A stretch of DNA of 64,000 nt from Natronoglomus mannanivorans (GTDB lineage: Archaea > Halobacteriota > Halobacteria > Halobacteriales > Natrialbaceae), in NCBI GenBank assembly GCA_025517485.1, contig JAOPKB010000009.1, positions 62,001 to 126,000 of the forward strand, in the 5' to 3' direction. Both the position numbers and the translations under genes were made by a program. The notes beneath the pieces are model-generated. The model ran no database searches. It was not told the origin of the DNA and was given only the letters and a program-made list of their open reading frames with translations. This document shows positions 7,481-15,545 of this stretch, one piece after another (within the stretch, counting starts at the first letter, position 1; each line of letters begins with the position of its first letter).

Positions 7481-8728
7481 TTAGCGCTCGAGGCCGGCGG
7501 GTCCGGCCTCGAAGTCGCCGCGTGCGGGTTCTGGAACGTACCCCTCGAGGTCGACCGAGTCGAAGGTGACGCGCTCGCCGCGTTCGGCAGCGAGATAGGA
7601 CGCGGCGACGAGTGTGGCGACTTCCAGCCCGTCAGTCAGGTCCTCGCTGGCGTTCTCACCGGCGCGGAAGGCCTCGACCACGTGCTCGTTCTGGTCGAGG
7701 TAGCCGTAGGTCGCGCCCTCTCGCGCCAGGACGGGCATCGACCCGCGGTCGGCGGCCTGTTTCTCGACGACGTAGCCGGCCTCCTCGGCGGCCCTGTCGG
7801 AGAAGAAGACGTCCGTCCCGGATTCGAGCGTGTTGATGGTGCCCGAGTACTCCGGCCCGAGCAGTTCGATGGTGATCCGGAGGCCCGAGCCGACGAAACA
7901 CCACGAGTTGGTGGCCTCGCCGACGACCAGATCACCGTCGGGCGTTTCGTAGAACACCGACGCGCTAGCGTAATCTTCGGAGGGAGACTCGCGGTAGTCG
8001 ACGTCGTACTCCTCGGCGAGTTCGTCGGCGTACTCGTCCCGTCCCCATTTCAGGGTAGAAATGTTACAGTCGACCGCGACCGGTGTCAGGTCGTCCTCGC
8101 CCGGCCGCGACAGCAGGTGTTTGTTGACTTTGTGAGAGTGACACATCATGTCGTTGAGGACGCCCCCGCCCTGTTTGGTGCCGTCCCAGAACCACGTCGA
8201 ATGTGGCCCGGAGTGCTCCTCGGCTGAGCGAGCGAGATACGGCCGTCCGGATCCCACTGCGGTGTCCCAGAGCAACTCCTTCATTTTCGCGACGCCCGGC
8301 ATGTGGACCTGGTTCTCCAGATACGCGTGGTTGAGATCGGTATCCTCGACCAAATCGACGATCTCTCGAGCCTCGTCGTAGGTCCGGGCGAGGGGTTTCT
8401 CGATTGCGATCCCTTCCAGCTCGGCCTGCCCCTGTTCGACCGCTTCGACGACGGCCCTGACTGTCTCGAGACGGGTGTGATTCGGCGAGGCGATCCAGAC
8501 GGCGTCGACGGCCTCGTGAGAGACGAGTTCGCGGACGTCGTCCGTCGCGATGGGATCGCCGCTGCCCGCCGTCCGGCAGTCGTCGGCCACCGATTCGGCC
8601 TTGCTGACGGTCGGATTCATTACGCCCGCAACGTCGGCGTCACGGATGCGTTGAAACGTTGGTGCGTGAAACTCTCGAGTGATGAACCCGGCGCCGACGA
8701 AGCCGACGCCCAGTCGATCTGTAGCCAT
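7481..8728 (-). CDS. Gfo/Idh/MocA family NAD(P)-dependent oxidoreductase
   Basis: 415 residues from the ATG at 8728 (MATDRLGVGFVGAGFITREF). The Rossmann signature GVGFVGAGFI, the family EKP motif in AIEKPLARTYDEA and a C-terminal alpha/beta dimerisation half with the histidine-rich LNDMMCHSHKVNKHLL segment identify the Gfo/Idh/MocA family, which oxidises or reduces sugars, inositols or related polyols. The frame continues upstream to 9019 but that part is not protein-like, and the ATG at 8728 directly precedes the Rossmann strand. It stands alone; substrate unknown. Confidence 0.9.
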   Translation of the reverse strand: MATDRLGVGFVGAGFITREFHAPTFQRIRDADVAGVMNPTVSKAESVADDCRTAGSGDPIATDDVRELVSHEAVDAVWIASPNHTRLETVRAVVEAVEQGQAELEGIAIEKPLARTYDEAREIVDLVEDTDLNHAYLENQVHMPGVAKMKELLWDTAVGSGRPYLARSAEEHSGPHSTWFWDGTKQGGGVLNDMMCHSHKVNKHLLSRPGEDDLTPVAVDCNISTLKWGRDEYADELAEEYDVDYRESPSEDYASASVFYETPDGDLVVGEATNSWCFVGSGLRITIELLGPEYSGTINTLESGTDVFFSDRAAEEAGYVVEKQAADRGSMPVLAREGATYGYLDQNEHVVEAFRAGENASEDLTDGLEVATLVAASYLAAERGERVTFDSVDLEGYVPEPARGDFEAGPAGLER

Positions 8729-9349
8729 GTATCGTACTACCGAAAGGAGACCGAAAAAGGTTATTTCAGTGACTCGAGCACGTTCGGAGTCGAGAGACGG
8801 TCTGAGGCCGATGTTACGTGGCCGTGAGTGTTCACCTCCATCCTCCCAGACCTCGTAATCGAGTTCGATCGAGAAGAGAGAGACGTTTCCTCGACGTTCG
8901 TGAGGCCGAATACCGGAAGAAGTGGTGTGTGCAAATCTGAAGAGGATCACCCTCACCCGACATCGATCCAAATTTTCGAGGATATAGAGCGGGCCAATGC
9001 AGGCCGAAGGGTCGATCACGGGGTACGCGACTCGTCTTCCTCGTCCGAATCTTTCCAGTCGCCCGTGTTCCCTTTTCGGAACTCGCCTTCGCCTGGCGCT
9101 CGAGGCATGTGTCGGGACGTGAGTCGGATGCTTCGCGTGTTTCGATGCGTGGAACCCTGACTCGAGACATCTCCAGTTGTGGGTACACTACCCACAACTC
9201 CACCACCTTCAAAACGCCCACATTCCCGATTCAGATGGGTTTAGATACTATAACACGTCCCACCACATCGATATCCGATCCATCTGGATGTGTGGTATTG
9301 CACACTACACACAAAACCTTTAAACAGTGCTGGCCCCTACGTGGTAGTG
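8729..9349. other. 621-bp intergenic region upstream of trxA
   Basis: No gene could be supported. It holds an exact palindrome at 9175-9199 and, nearer trxA, TATTGCACA at 9296-9304, the exact reverse complement of TGTGCAATA at 2572-2580 in the sulfur-cluster promoter. A likely TATA element (CCTTTAAA) lies at about 9318-9325, some 27-30 nt before the trxA ATG, as expected for a nearly leaderless haloarchaeal transcript. Confidence 0.5.
9175..9199. promoter_or_regulatory. Perfect 11-bp inverted repeat (operator candidate)
   Basis: AGTTGTGGGTA at 9175-9185 and TACCCACAACT at 9189-9199 are exact reverse complements around a CAC spacer. This is long for chance. It lies about 150 bp upstream of trxA and far from the divergent oxidoreductase gene, and there is no T-run after it, so a binding site for a dimeric regulator is more likely than a terminator. 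Confidence 0.5.
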
Positions 9350-9709
9350 ATGGCAACTAATGCACGCGACGACGCTTCGAATCGAACGTTCGACGAACCG
9401 GTCTCCATCGACGGCGGAAGTCACCTCGAGGACGTCACGTCCGCGAACGACGTCGTCCTCGTGGACTTCTACGCCGACTGGTGTGGCCCCTGCCAGATGC
9501 TCGAGCCCGTCCTCGAGCAGTTGGCGAGCACGACGGACGCCGTGATCGCGAAGGTCGACGTCGACGACCATCAGCAGCTCGCGGGTTCGTTCGGCGTCCG
9601 CGGCGTCCCGACGCTCGTCCTCTTCGCGGACGGCGAGCAGGTCGAACAGTACTCCGGCGTACTGCCGGAAGACCGACTCCGTGATCTGATCGAGGGATAC
9701 ACCGAATGA
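9350..9709 (+). CDS. trxA: Thioredoxin
   Basis: 119 residues from ATG 9350 (MATNARDDASNRTFDEPVSI). The thioredoxin active site WCGPC lies in LVDFYADWCGPCQMLEPVL at about residues 41-45, and the cis-proline loop GVRGVPTLVLFADG follows, giving a standard thioredoxin fold. It reduces protein disulfides using electrons from the adjacent thioredoxin reductase, whose start overlaps its stop (ATGA at 9706). The frame is open upstream to 9290, but that would run over the TATA element, so the 9350 start is used. Confidence 0.95.
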   Translation: MATNARDDASNRTFDEPVSIDGGSHLEDVTSANDVVLVDFYADWCGPCQMLEPVLEQLASTTDAVIAKVDVDDHQQLAGSFGVRGVPTLVLFADGEQVEQYSGVLPEDRLRDLIEGYTE

Positions 9710-10761
9710 ACGGGGCACCTGACGCGACGACGGACGTCCGAGACGTGGTGATCGTCGGCTCCGGCGTCGCCGGCCTCTCGGCGGCCGTCTACGCCGCACG
9801 AGCCGACCTCGAGCCGCTGGTGCTCGAGGGACCCGAACCCGGCGGCCAGCTGACGCTGACAACCGATATCGAGAACTACCTCGGCTTCCCCGAGGGGATC
9901 GGCGGGATGGAGCTGATCCAGAACGGCAAGGAGCAGGCAACGGCGTTCGGCGCGGAGTTCACCCACAGCACCGTCGAGGACGTGAGCTTCGAGAGCCGGC
10001 CGTACAAACTCGAACTGTCGGACGGCGACGTCCTGCGAACGCGTGCACTGATCGTCGCGAGCGGTGCGAGCGCTCGCTGGGTCGGCGCCGAGGGTGAGGA
10101 CGAGTTGATGGGCTACGGGCTCTCGACGTGTGCGACCTGCGACGGCGCGTTCCACCGCGGCGACGACGTCCTCGTCATCGGCGGCGGCGATTCGGCGATG
10201 GAAGAGGCGCTCTTCCTCGCGAAGTTCGCCGACAGCGTGACGATCGTTCACCGCCGCGAGGAGCTCCGTGCCTCCGAGATCATGGCCGATCGGGCTCGCG
10301 ATCACGAGGACATCGAGTTCCGCTGGAACACGGAACTCGAGGCGATCCACGGCTCGCAGGAGGCAGGCGTCACCGGTGCGACACTCGTCTCTCATCCGGA
10401 CGGCTATCCCGGCGAGAAGGCCGCAATCGGCGTCGACGTCGATCGGGAGACGGTCGACGTCGGCGGCGTGTTCTACGGGATCGGCCACACGCCGAACACC
10501 GAGTTCCTGCGGGGGACGCCGATCGAACTCGACGACGACGGCTACGTGCAGACCACTGACACCGACGCGTGGGCGACGACGGCGACTGCGGTCGACGGCG
10601 TCTTCGCCGCAGGGGACGTGATGGACCCGAACTACCAGCAGGCCGTCACCGCCGCTGGCATGGGTAGCATGGCCACATTGGACGCCGAAACGTGGCTCGA
10701 GACCGGCGCGCCCGCGTCGGCGGAGACTCCCGACTCGAGTATCGCGGAGGCCGACGACTGA
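9706..10761 (+). CDS. trxB: Thioredoxin-disulfide reductase
   Basis: 351 residues. FAD-binding GSGVAGLSAAVYAARA near the N-terminus, the redox-active CATCDGA motif (two Cys, about residues 142-147), the NAD(P)-binding GGGDSAMEEALFLAKF and the C-terminal FAD motif AAGDVMDP are all present, as in bacterial and archaeal TrxB. Overlap with trxA at its start (ATGA) and with the next gene at its stop (TGATG) argues for a three-gene operon. The 30-residue C-terminal tail is acidic and probably disordered. Confidence 0.95.
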   Translation: MNGAPDATTDVRDVVIVGSGVAGLSAAVYAARADLEPLVLEGPEPGGQLTLTTDIENYLGFPEGIGGMELIQNGKEQATAFGAEFTHSTVEDVSFESRPYKLELSDGDVLRTRALIVASGASARWVGAEGEDELMGYGLSTCATCDGAFHRGDDVLVIGGGDSAMEEALFLAKFADSVTIVHRREELRASEIMADRARDHEDIEFRWNTELEAIHGSQEAGVTGATLVSHPDGYPGEKAAIGVDVDRETVDVGGVFYGIGHTPNTEFLRGTPIELDDDGYVQTTDTDAWATTATAVDGVFAAGDVMDPNYQQAVTAAGMGSMATLDAETWLETGAPASAETPDSSIAEADD

Positions 10762-11120
10762 TGGGAACGTCTGAGCGGGAGGTAAACACGATCGATCCGT
10801 CGACCGTCGAGGACCAGGCCGACCGGATCGTCGTCTCGTTTCGATCGCCGGAGACGGAGCCCGACGAAACCGACGACTGGTGGATCGCCGACAGCGAGTG
10901 GCTACAGGAGAACATGACGAAGGCGAACTACCTGCGATATCTCCGTCGAGCCCACGCCGGTCCGGTTTCGGTCGGCGACGAATGGGAGGAGTTCGTCAAC
11001 TGCGGGTGTGCGAGCCCCGAAGATGTCGTGCTCCGCGTCGAGGAGGTCGTCGGTGGCTCGGCTATCGGCTCCGAGACGACCATCGACGTCGTCTCGCGGA
11101 AAACGTTCCTCGCGACGTGA
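10761..11120 (+). CDS. Hypothetical protein, third gene of the trx operon
   Basis: 119 residues from ATG 10761, whose first base is the last base of the trxB stop. The protein is acidic with [29 protein letters not shown] and a single CGC pair in [17 protein letters not shown]. No family recognised. The TGATG coupling to trxB suggests a thiol-redox role, and the CGC pair could be a redox or metal site, but that is inference. It ends 46 bp before the relic of a TnpB element. Confidence 0.7.
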   Translation: MGTSEREVNTIDPSTVEDQADRIVVSFRSPETEPDETDDWWIADSEWLQENMTKANYLRYLRRAHAGPVSVGDEWEEFVNCGCASPEDVVLRVEEVVGGSAIGSETTIDVVSRKTFLAT

Positions 11121-11166
11121 GAAGTGCGGTGATCGCGTTCTCCACCCGCCGGTCACTGCGACGGAC

Positions 11167-11986
11167 GTCCTCAGTAGTAGTGTTGCCCAGCAAATCATCC
11201 GCAAGAACTCGGAAGCGTGGCGGTCGTTCTTCAGCAGTAACGAGAAGTACCACGCCGGGAAAGTCGATGAACGACCGTCGCCACCGGGGTACTGGGGGAA
11301 CGAAGAAGACGGACGAGTCCTCCGAACCTACGTTCGCAACGACCAGTACACCATCGAATACGGGGAGCGTTCCCGTCTCGAAGTTCCGATTTGCTCCGAA
11401 CTCAAAGACGAACTTGGATTGAATCGGAATCAGCGTCTCCGCGTTGAGGTTGCGGGCAACCACGGAACGAATCGCACACTACCAATCACTCCTCGAAAAC
11501 CAACTCGAGTCCAGCACTCGTATCAACCGCTTGTATCGAAAGCGCACGAATCGCCGCGACCACGCCCAAGGCAGTCTTGTCCGTGAAGAGTACGGTATCA
11601 CGGTCAACGAGGAGTCCGAGGCGTGGACGAGTCAGGAGTGTCCCGAGTGTAGTGAACGCGAGGAGACTGTTCGCCTCGAGGATTCACTGACGTGTCCATG
11701 CGGGTTCGAGGGACACGCCGACCTCGTAGCGAGCGAATCGTTCCTGAGACAGCAGAACAACGCAGTCGGGCCGATGGCACGGCCCGTGTACCTCGAGTGG
11801 AACAATCACACGTGGCGGGAACACCATAACCCGCCCTCCATCGCGGTGGAGACAACGGCCAACGAGGAATACACAGACCAGAGTACCGTCGAACGCGGGA
11901 ATGTCGCTCTCGGGGTCGTTCGAGACGGCTCGCCGTCTCGTGATGACGAGAGAGCCGCGCTCTCTCGAACCAACTCAGACAACTGA
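11167..11986 (+). pseudogene. TnpB (IS1341/IS605 OrfB) pseudogene with internal deletions
   Basis: Positions 11167-11463 encode [18 protein letters not shown], then [25 protein letters not shown] and LELP-type text, the N-terminal half of haloarchaeal TnpB. A different frame (11444-11986) then gives [33 protein letters not shown] and, after a second join, [20 protein letters not shown] with [11 protein letters not shown], the C-terminal zinc ribbon. The parts between, including the RuvC-I aspartate (DVGxN) and the RuvC-II region, are missing, and the two halves are out of frame. The nuclease is therefore dead; the start is also lost. Its 3' end overlaps a conserved hairpin region. Confidence 0.85.
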
Positions 11987-12034
11987 GACTCCCACGAGAG
12001 GGATCCCACGACTTCAGTCGTGGGTGGATGTCAA
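11915..12034 (+). ncRNA. Right end of the TnpB element: omega-RNA-like hairpins
   Basis: Three stems lie in a row: GAGACGG/CCGTCTC (11922-11928 with 11933-11939), GAGAGAGC/GCTCTCTC (11948-11955 with 11959-11966) and CCCACGAC/GTCGTGGG (12005-12012 with 12017-12024), followed by GGATGTCAA. TnpB elements express a guide (omega/re-) RNA from exactly this region, overlapping the 3' end of tnpB and ending at the element's right end. The same two-hairpin layout recurs at 51742-51817. RNA expression is inferred, not shown. Confidence 0.5.
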
Positions 12035-12148
12035 AACGGTTCGATCTACAACGTACGAGTCGACACTGCCCCACAACTATTGGAAATTCCCAGTCGATGC
12101 CTTGCTATTTTGGTAAGGCTTTTATGACGGTTTGTGGATGGACGGGTA

Positions 12149-12463
12149 ATGGCGGAGATGACTGATCAAACGAATACGGTAGCATTCTCAGAGGACTCGA
12201 TCGGGCCGCACACGGCAGCGTGGGATCGTGAGTCGGAGGAGACACCGGTCTTCGCGGTCGTCTCGGCAGTCGCAGCCGCGAGTGACGCCGATCCCCTCGA
12301 GCTCCCACCGCTTGGCGACGCGATCGATCCGGATGCGTTGAACCAACTCTTTATGACGCGATCCGACTCTACCGTCGCGAAGATCACGTTTCAGTATGCA
12401 GGCTACGACGTCACAGTCCGTGGAAACGGTGAAGTCGGCGTCCGCTCAGCACAACAAGCCTGA
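12149..12463 (+). CDS. HalOD1 output-domain protein
   Basis: 104 residues from ATG 12149 (MAEMTDQTNTVAFSEDSIGP). The pattern VFAVVSAVAAASDADPLELP, LGDAIDPDALNQLF, and AKITFQYAGYDVTVRGNGEV is that of HalOD1, a haloarchaea-only domain thought to act as an output or regulatory module linked to signal transduction. Size fits a stand-alone member. A TATA-like GCTTTTAT lies at 12118-12125, about 27 nt upstream of the ATG, consistent with a leaderless transcript. Molecular role unknown. Confidence 0.85.
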   Translation: MAEMTDQTNTVAFSEDSIGPHTAAWDRESEETPVFAVVSAVAAASDADPLELPPLGDAIDPDALNQLFMTRSDSTVAKITFQYAGYDVTVRGNGEVGVRSAQQA

Positions 12464-12842
12464 TCTGAGTTCTCGCTCACGGATCTCACAGTGGAGTGGG
12501 TACCCACGACTCACACCCAATCGTGTTACGACATTGGCTGAGGGAATTACAAAAGCCTCGGGTCACCTGACCCGTGGTTGTTTGCCCGTTCTTCTGATGA
12601 AATGTGAGAACCGCCGAGAGGAACTCCCAAAAATCCAACCCAGCCAGCAGTATCTGAATCGATTGGTTGAGAGCTGAAAGACCAGCTCTGTTGAAACTAT
12701 CAGCAACGGACACAAATGATCTGCTGAATATAGAGCACGAGTTCAGCACGACGGCATCGTTTGTTTCACGCCGAAACGGGCAAACCACCCCTCACTACAC
12801 GTGAATTAAAGTATCTATACTGTCACAGGTTACAAAAACACC
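12464..12842. other. Intergenic region with a 17-bp repeat flank (12737-12753)
   Basis: No gene supported. ACGAGTTCAGCACGACG at 12737-12753 is repeated exactly at 14918-14934, beyond the serine hydrolase gene; the 40 bp before each copy also resemble one another loosely (CAGCAAC in both). Otherwise nothing was recognised. A TATA-like TTAAAGTA at about 12806-12813 could serve the hydrolase gene. Confidence 0.45.
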
Positions 12843-14831
12843 ATGACAGGAGGCAATACGCAGTGTTTACAGCCAGAGAGAGATGGGCCACCGGTAAGGG
12901 GTGACGCGACACTTACTCGCCGGGGGTTTCTCGCCGGAACTACCACACTTGCTGCCGGCGGGGCAGCGATGGGAACCGCCGCTGGCGACTCCACTTCGGC
13001 TTTGGGTGGCGACTCAGCGAAGAACACTGTGAGAACTGTCCCCGACGATATCGAGAGCCGGGTCGAGAAACTGGTACTGGAGAGTCTCGACGAGTACGAC
13101 ATTCCCGGAGCAGCAGTTGCAGTCGTCAGGGACGGCGAGGTGACGATGGCCGAGGGGTACGGGGAAGCAGACGCCGAGGAGGGACTGCCAGTCGAACCGA
13201 CGACGCCGTTTCGCGTCGGGTCGGTCTCGAAGCCAGTCTTCTGGACGGCAATCGCACGATTACTTCGGCGTGGCGAACTCGATGACGACGTTCCCGTCAG
13301 CGAGTATCTCGACGACAACTTCGTCTCGTGGGACGACCCCGTCACGCTCGCACAGTTGGCGACACACACCGGCGGGTTCGAACCGACGAACCGCAACATG
13401 TGGTACGACAATCCTGCTGACGGCCGCTCACTCCCTGAACATCTTGACCCGATGCCAGCCCAGACCCGTTCTCCAGGGACTGTCGGACAGTACTCCAATC
13501 ACGGCGTTGCACTCGCCGGACAGGTGCTCGCCTCGGTGGTGGGTAGTTCCTTCCCGGACGCGATGGACGAGCTCTTGCTGGAGCCTGCAGGAATGGAGAC
13601 CGCGAGTTTTCACCAGCCTTTGCCCACCGATCTCTACGAGGCACACGCGAGTGGTCACGGTGGTGATCGTGATGGAAAGTTCGCCGGGCTCGGTACCGCG
13701 CCCGCCGGAGCGCTCTCGGCGAGTGCTGCGGACATGGCCCGATTCATGCAGTTACATCTCGACGACGGCCGGATCGACGGCGAGCAGGTACTCGACCCCG
13801 ACACTGTCGAGTTGATACAGCAGCAGTGGTTCACTCACCACGAGGAACTGGCAGGGATGGCACTTGGATTTGCGGAAGCGTATTACGGGGCGTACCGAAT
13901 TATCCGTCACGCCGGTGGAACGCCACTGGATGCGTTCTGGACCGAGCTGCGTCTTGTTCCAGAACTTGGCTTCGGACTCTTTCTCTCGTACAACGACGAC
14001 AGCGGACAGGATCCAGTTATCGAGATCCCCGAGACGATCATCGAGGAGGTTCTACCGGAACCAGACGTGACGGCACCCGAATCTGATGGAAGGCCAACGC
14101 TTGCAGATGAACTCGAAGGGACGTACCGGTCGCTCCGTCGTGGAGCACACGAGGTCGATAGTATCTTTCTCACGCTCAACGCGGACACCATCGACGTGAG
14201 CATCGCCGACGACGGAGCGTTACTTCTCGAAGATGGCGATGACACGACTCGGCTGGTAGAGACAAGCCCACTCGTCTTCCAGGATGTAGAAACCGGGGAG
14301 AAAGTGGCCTTCGGAGAAGAGGACGGGGAGATTGCGTATCTGTTTATGAGCGGGAGTCCAGACGCCTACGAGTGCATCTCGTCGCTCGAATCGATTCAGT
14401 TTCACCTCCTCGTGCTGGCTGTTTCGCTCCTCGGTACCGGGTCAGGCTGGCTACACTGGTCACCGTCGCGCGATGACGGAGAGTCGCGGCGTGAGTGGTT
14501 TCAGTCACTTCGGACGGACCAGAGACGTCGGGCCAGATTCGCCGCTCACCTCGTGGGCAGTGCCTTCTCTCTGTTCGTTGTCCTCTTTCTGGTCTACCTC
14601 TCGTTCGACTTCGAGGGCACGTTCACGGAGCCGTCGTTCCTGTTCCGGTTGCTGTTCGTCCTTCCCCTCGTCGGGGCCGTTGCTGCTGTCGCTGCTCTGG
14701 TGCTGTCGGTCCGCGTCTGGCAAGAAGCGTACTGGCAGCTGCGAACGCGGGTACATTACAGCTTCGTCGTCCTCTCTGGCCTCCTCGTGACCGGATTCCT
14801 GTGGTACTGGAACCTACTGTTGCCTCCTTGA
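12843..14831 (+). CDS. Tat-exported serine hydrolase (beta-lactamase class C / PBP fold) with membrane tail
   Basis: 662 residues. An RRGFLAGTTTLAAGGAAMG Tat signal sits at about residues 22-43. The catalytic set of the beta-lactamase-related serine hydrolases is complete: SVSK (nucleophile Ser and Lys) in FRVGSVSKPVFW, YSNHG (Y-x-N) and HAGGTPLD (H-x-G). After about residue 500 come four hydrophobic helices (LLVLAVSLLGTGSG, FSLFVVLFLVYLSF, LLFVLPLVGAVAAVAAL, FVVLSGLLVTGFLWY), so the enzyme is anchored with its catalytic domain outside. Relatives are esterases, D-aminopeptidases or peptidases; archaea lack murein, so cell-wall work is excluded and the substrate is unknown. The gene lies between two copies of a 17-bp repeat. 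Confidence 0.88.
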   Translation: MTGGNTQCLQPERDGPPVRGDATLTRRGFLAGTTTLAAGGAAMGTAAGDSTSALGGDSAKNTVRTVPDDIESRVEKLVLESLDEYDIPGAAVAVVRDGEVTMAEGYGEADAEEGLPVEPTTPFRVGSVSKPVFWTAIARLLRRGELDDDVPVSEYLDDNFVSWDDPVTLAQLATHTGGFEPTNRNMWYDNPADGRSLPEHLDPMPAQTRSPGTVGQYSNHGVALAGQVLASVVGSSFPDAMDELLLEPAGMETASFHQPLPTDLYEAHASGHGGDRDGKFAGLGTAPAGALSASAADMARFMQLHLDDGRIDGEQVLDPDTVELIQQQWFTHHEELAGMALGFAEAYYGAYRIIRHAGGTPLDAFWTELRLVPELGFGLFLSYNDDSGQDPVIEIPETIIEEVLPEPDVTAPESDGRPTLADELEGTYRSLRRGAHEVDSIFLTLNADTIDVSIADDGALLLEDGDDTTRLVETSPLVFQDVETGEKVAFGEEDGEIAYLFMSGSPDAYECISSLESIQFHLLVLAVSLLGTGSGWLHWSPSRDDGESRREWFQSLRTDQRRRARFAAHLVGSAFSLFVVLFLVYLSFDFEGTFTEPSFLFRLLFVLPLVGAVAAVAALVLSVRVWQEAYWQLRTRVHYSFVVLSGLLVTGFLWYWNLLLPP

Positions 14832-14917
14832 GATGCTGTGAGAGTAGTAGTTGGCACATCGCACGTTCCGCTCAACCGATCCAGCAACTGGCAGAAGGGT
14901 CGTGTAACAGTCAGAGA

Positions 14918-14934
14918 ACGAGTTCAGCACGACG
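14918..14934 (+). repeat. Second copy of the 17-bp repeat flanking the serine hydrolase
   Basis: ACGAGTTCAGCACGACG, identical to 12737-12753. The copies are direct repeats 2.2 kb apart with the hydrolase gene between them. Confidence 0.55.
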
Positions 14935-15129
14935 ACCTGCTTTATCTCGTGTTTCCCTCTCTGCATCACTCGGAATAGAACCCTGCGAACGGAGCGCTGA
15001 CGAGCTATCAGGTATCGTTGGTATCTGCATCACCGGGCAAAATACAGTACGTACAGATGCGAAGGTAAAACCTCATTGAAATGATGAGTCCACAAGAGCT
15101 ATCTGTTAGCCCCAAGTGATTAATCTAGT

Positions 15130-15480
15130 ATGAATGAAGAAAAACGCAATCGACTAATCGAACACTATTTGGATGGTATGGATCTCCAAGACAAAGATTT
15201 GCTTCGAGACGCCTTCGCGCCGGATATCGTACACGAACACCCTGTCCGCAACATAGATGGAATCGAAGATTTCCTGCTGTTTAAAGTCGACGAGCAACCG
15301 CCCCAAGAGTCCGAACACAAGGTGAGCCGCCGCATCCACGTTCCAGAGGCGTCCGTGGTCCAAGGACGAAAGGTTGGAACCGTTGAGGGAGAACCAGTCG
15401 ACGCTCAGTTCTGTGATGTCTATGAGTTCAATGCGGACGAATCGGCGATCACTAAGCTTTCAGTCTACGTGCGCGAGTGA
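15130..15480 (+). CDS. NTF2-like / SnoaL-like domain protein
   Basis: 116 residues, start MNEEKRNRLIEHYLDGMDLQ. The order helix (YLDGMDLQDKDLLRDAFAPDIVHEHP), then strands RIHVPEASVVQGRKVGTV and FCDVYEFNADESAITKLSVYVRE, is that of the nuclear-transport-factor-2-like cone fold (SnoaL family), where small enzymes or binding proteins shelter a ligand. The gene is less GC-rich than its neighbours, suggesting recent acquisition. It is convergent with the sensor kinase downstream. Ligand unknown. Confidence 0.75.
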   Translation: MNEEKRNRLIEHYLDGMDLQDKDLLRDAFAPDIVHEHPVRNIDGIEDFLLFKVDEQPPQESEHKVSRRIHVPEASVVQGRKVGTVEGEPVDAQFCDVYEFNADESAITKLSVYVRE

Positions 15481-15545
15481 GCTATCAGTGGGGTATGTCG
15501 ACCCGTCTTCGACACAAGCTGCCGTTAGTCTTTTGGGAACTGTGC

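Noticed and set aside
9175..9199. Transcription terminator
   Set aside because: The palindrome is not followed by a T-run and lies well outside the 3' end of any gene, so an operator is more likely.
12464..12842. Gene in the open frame 12486-12788 (minus)
   Set aside because: Composition is serine/asparagine-rich and unlike haloarchaeal proteins; no domain and no promoter.
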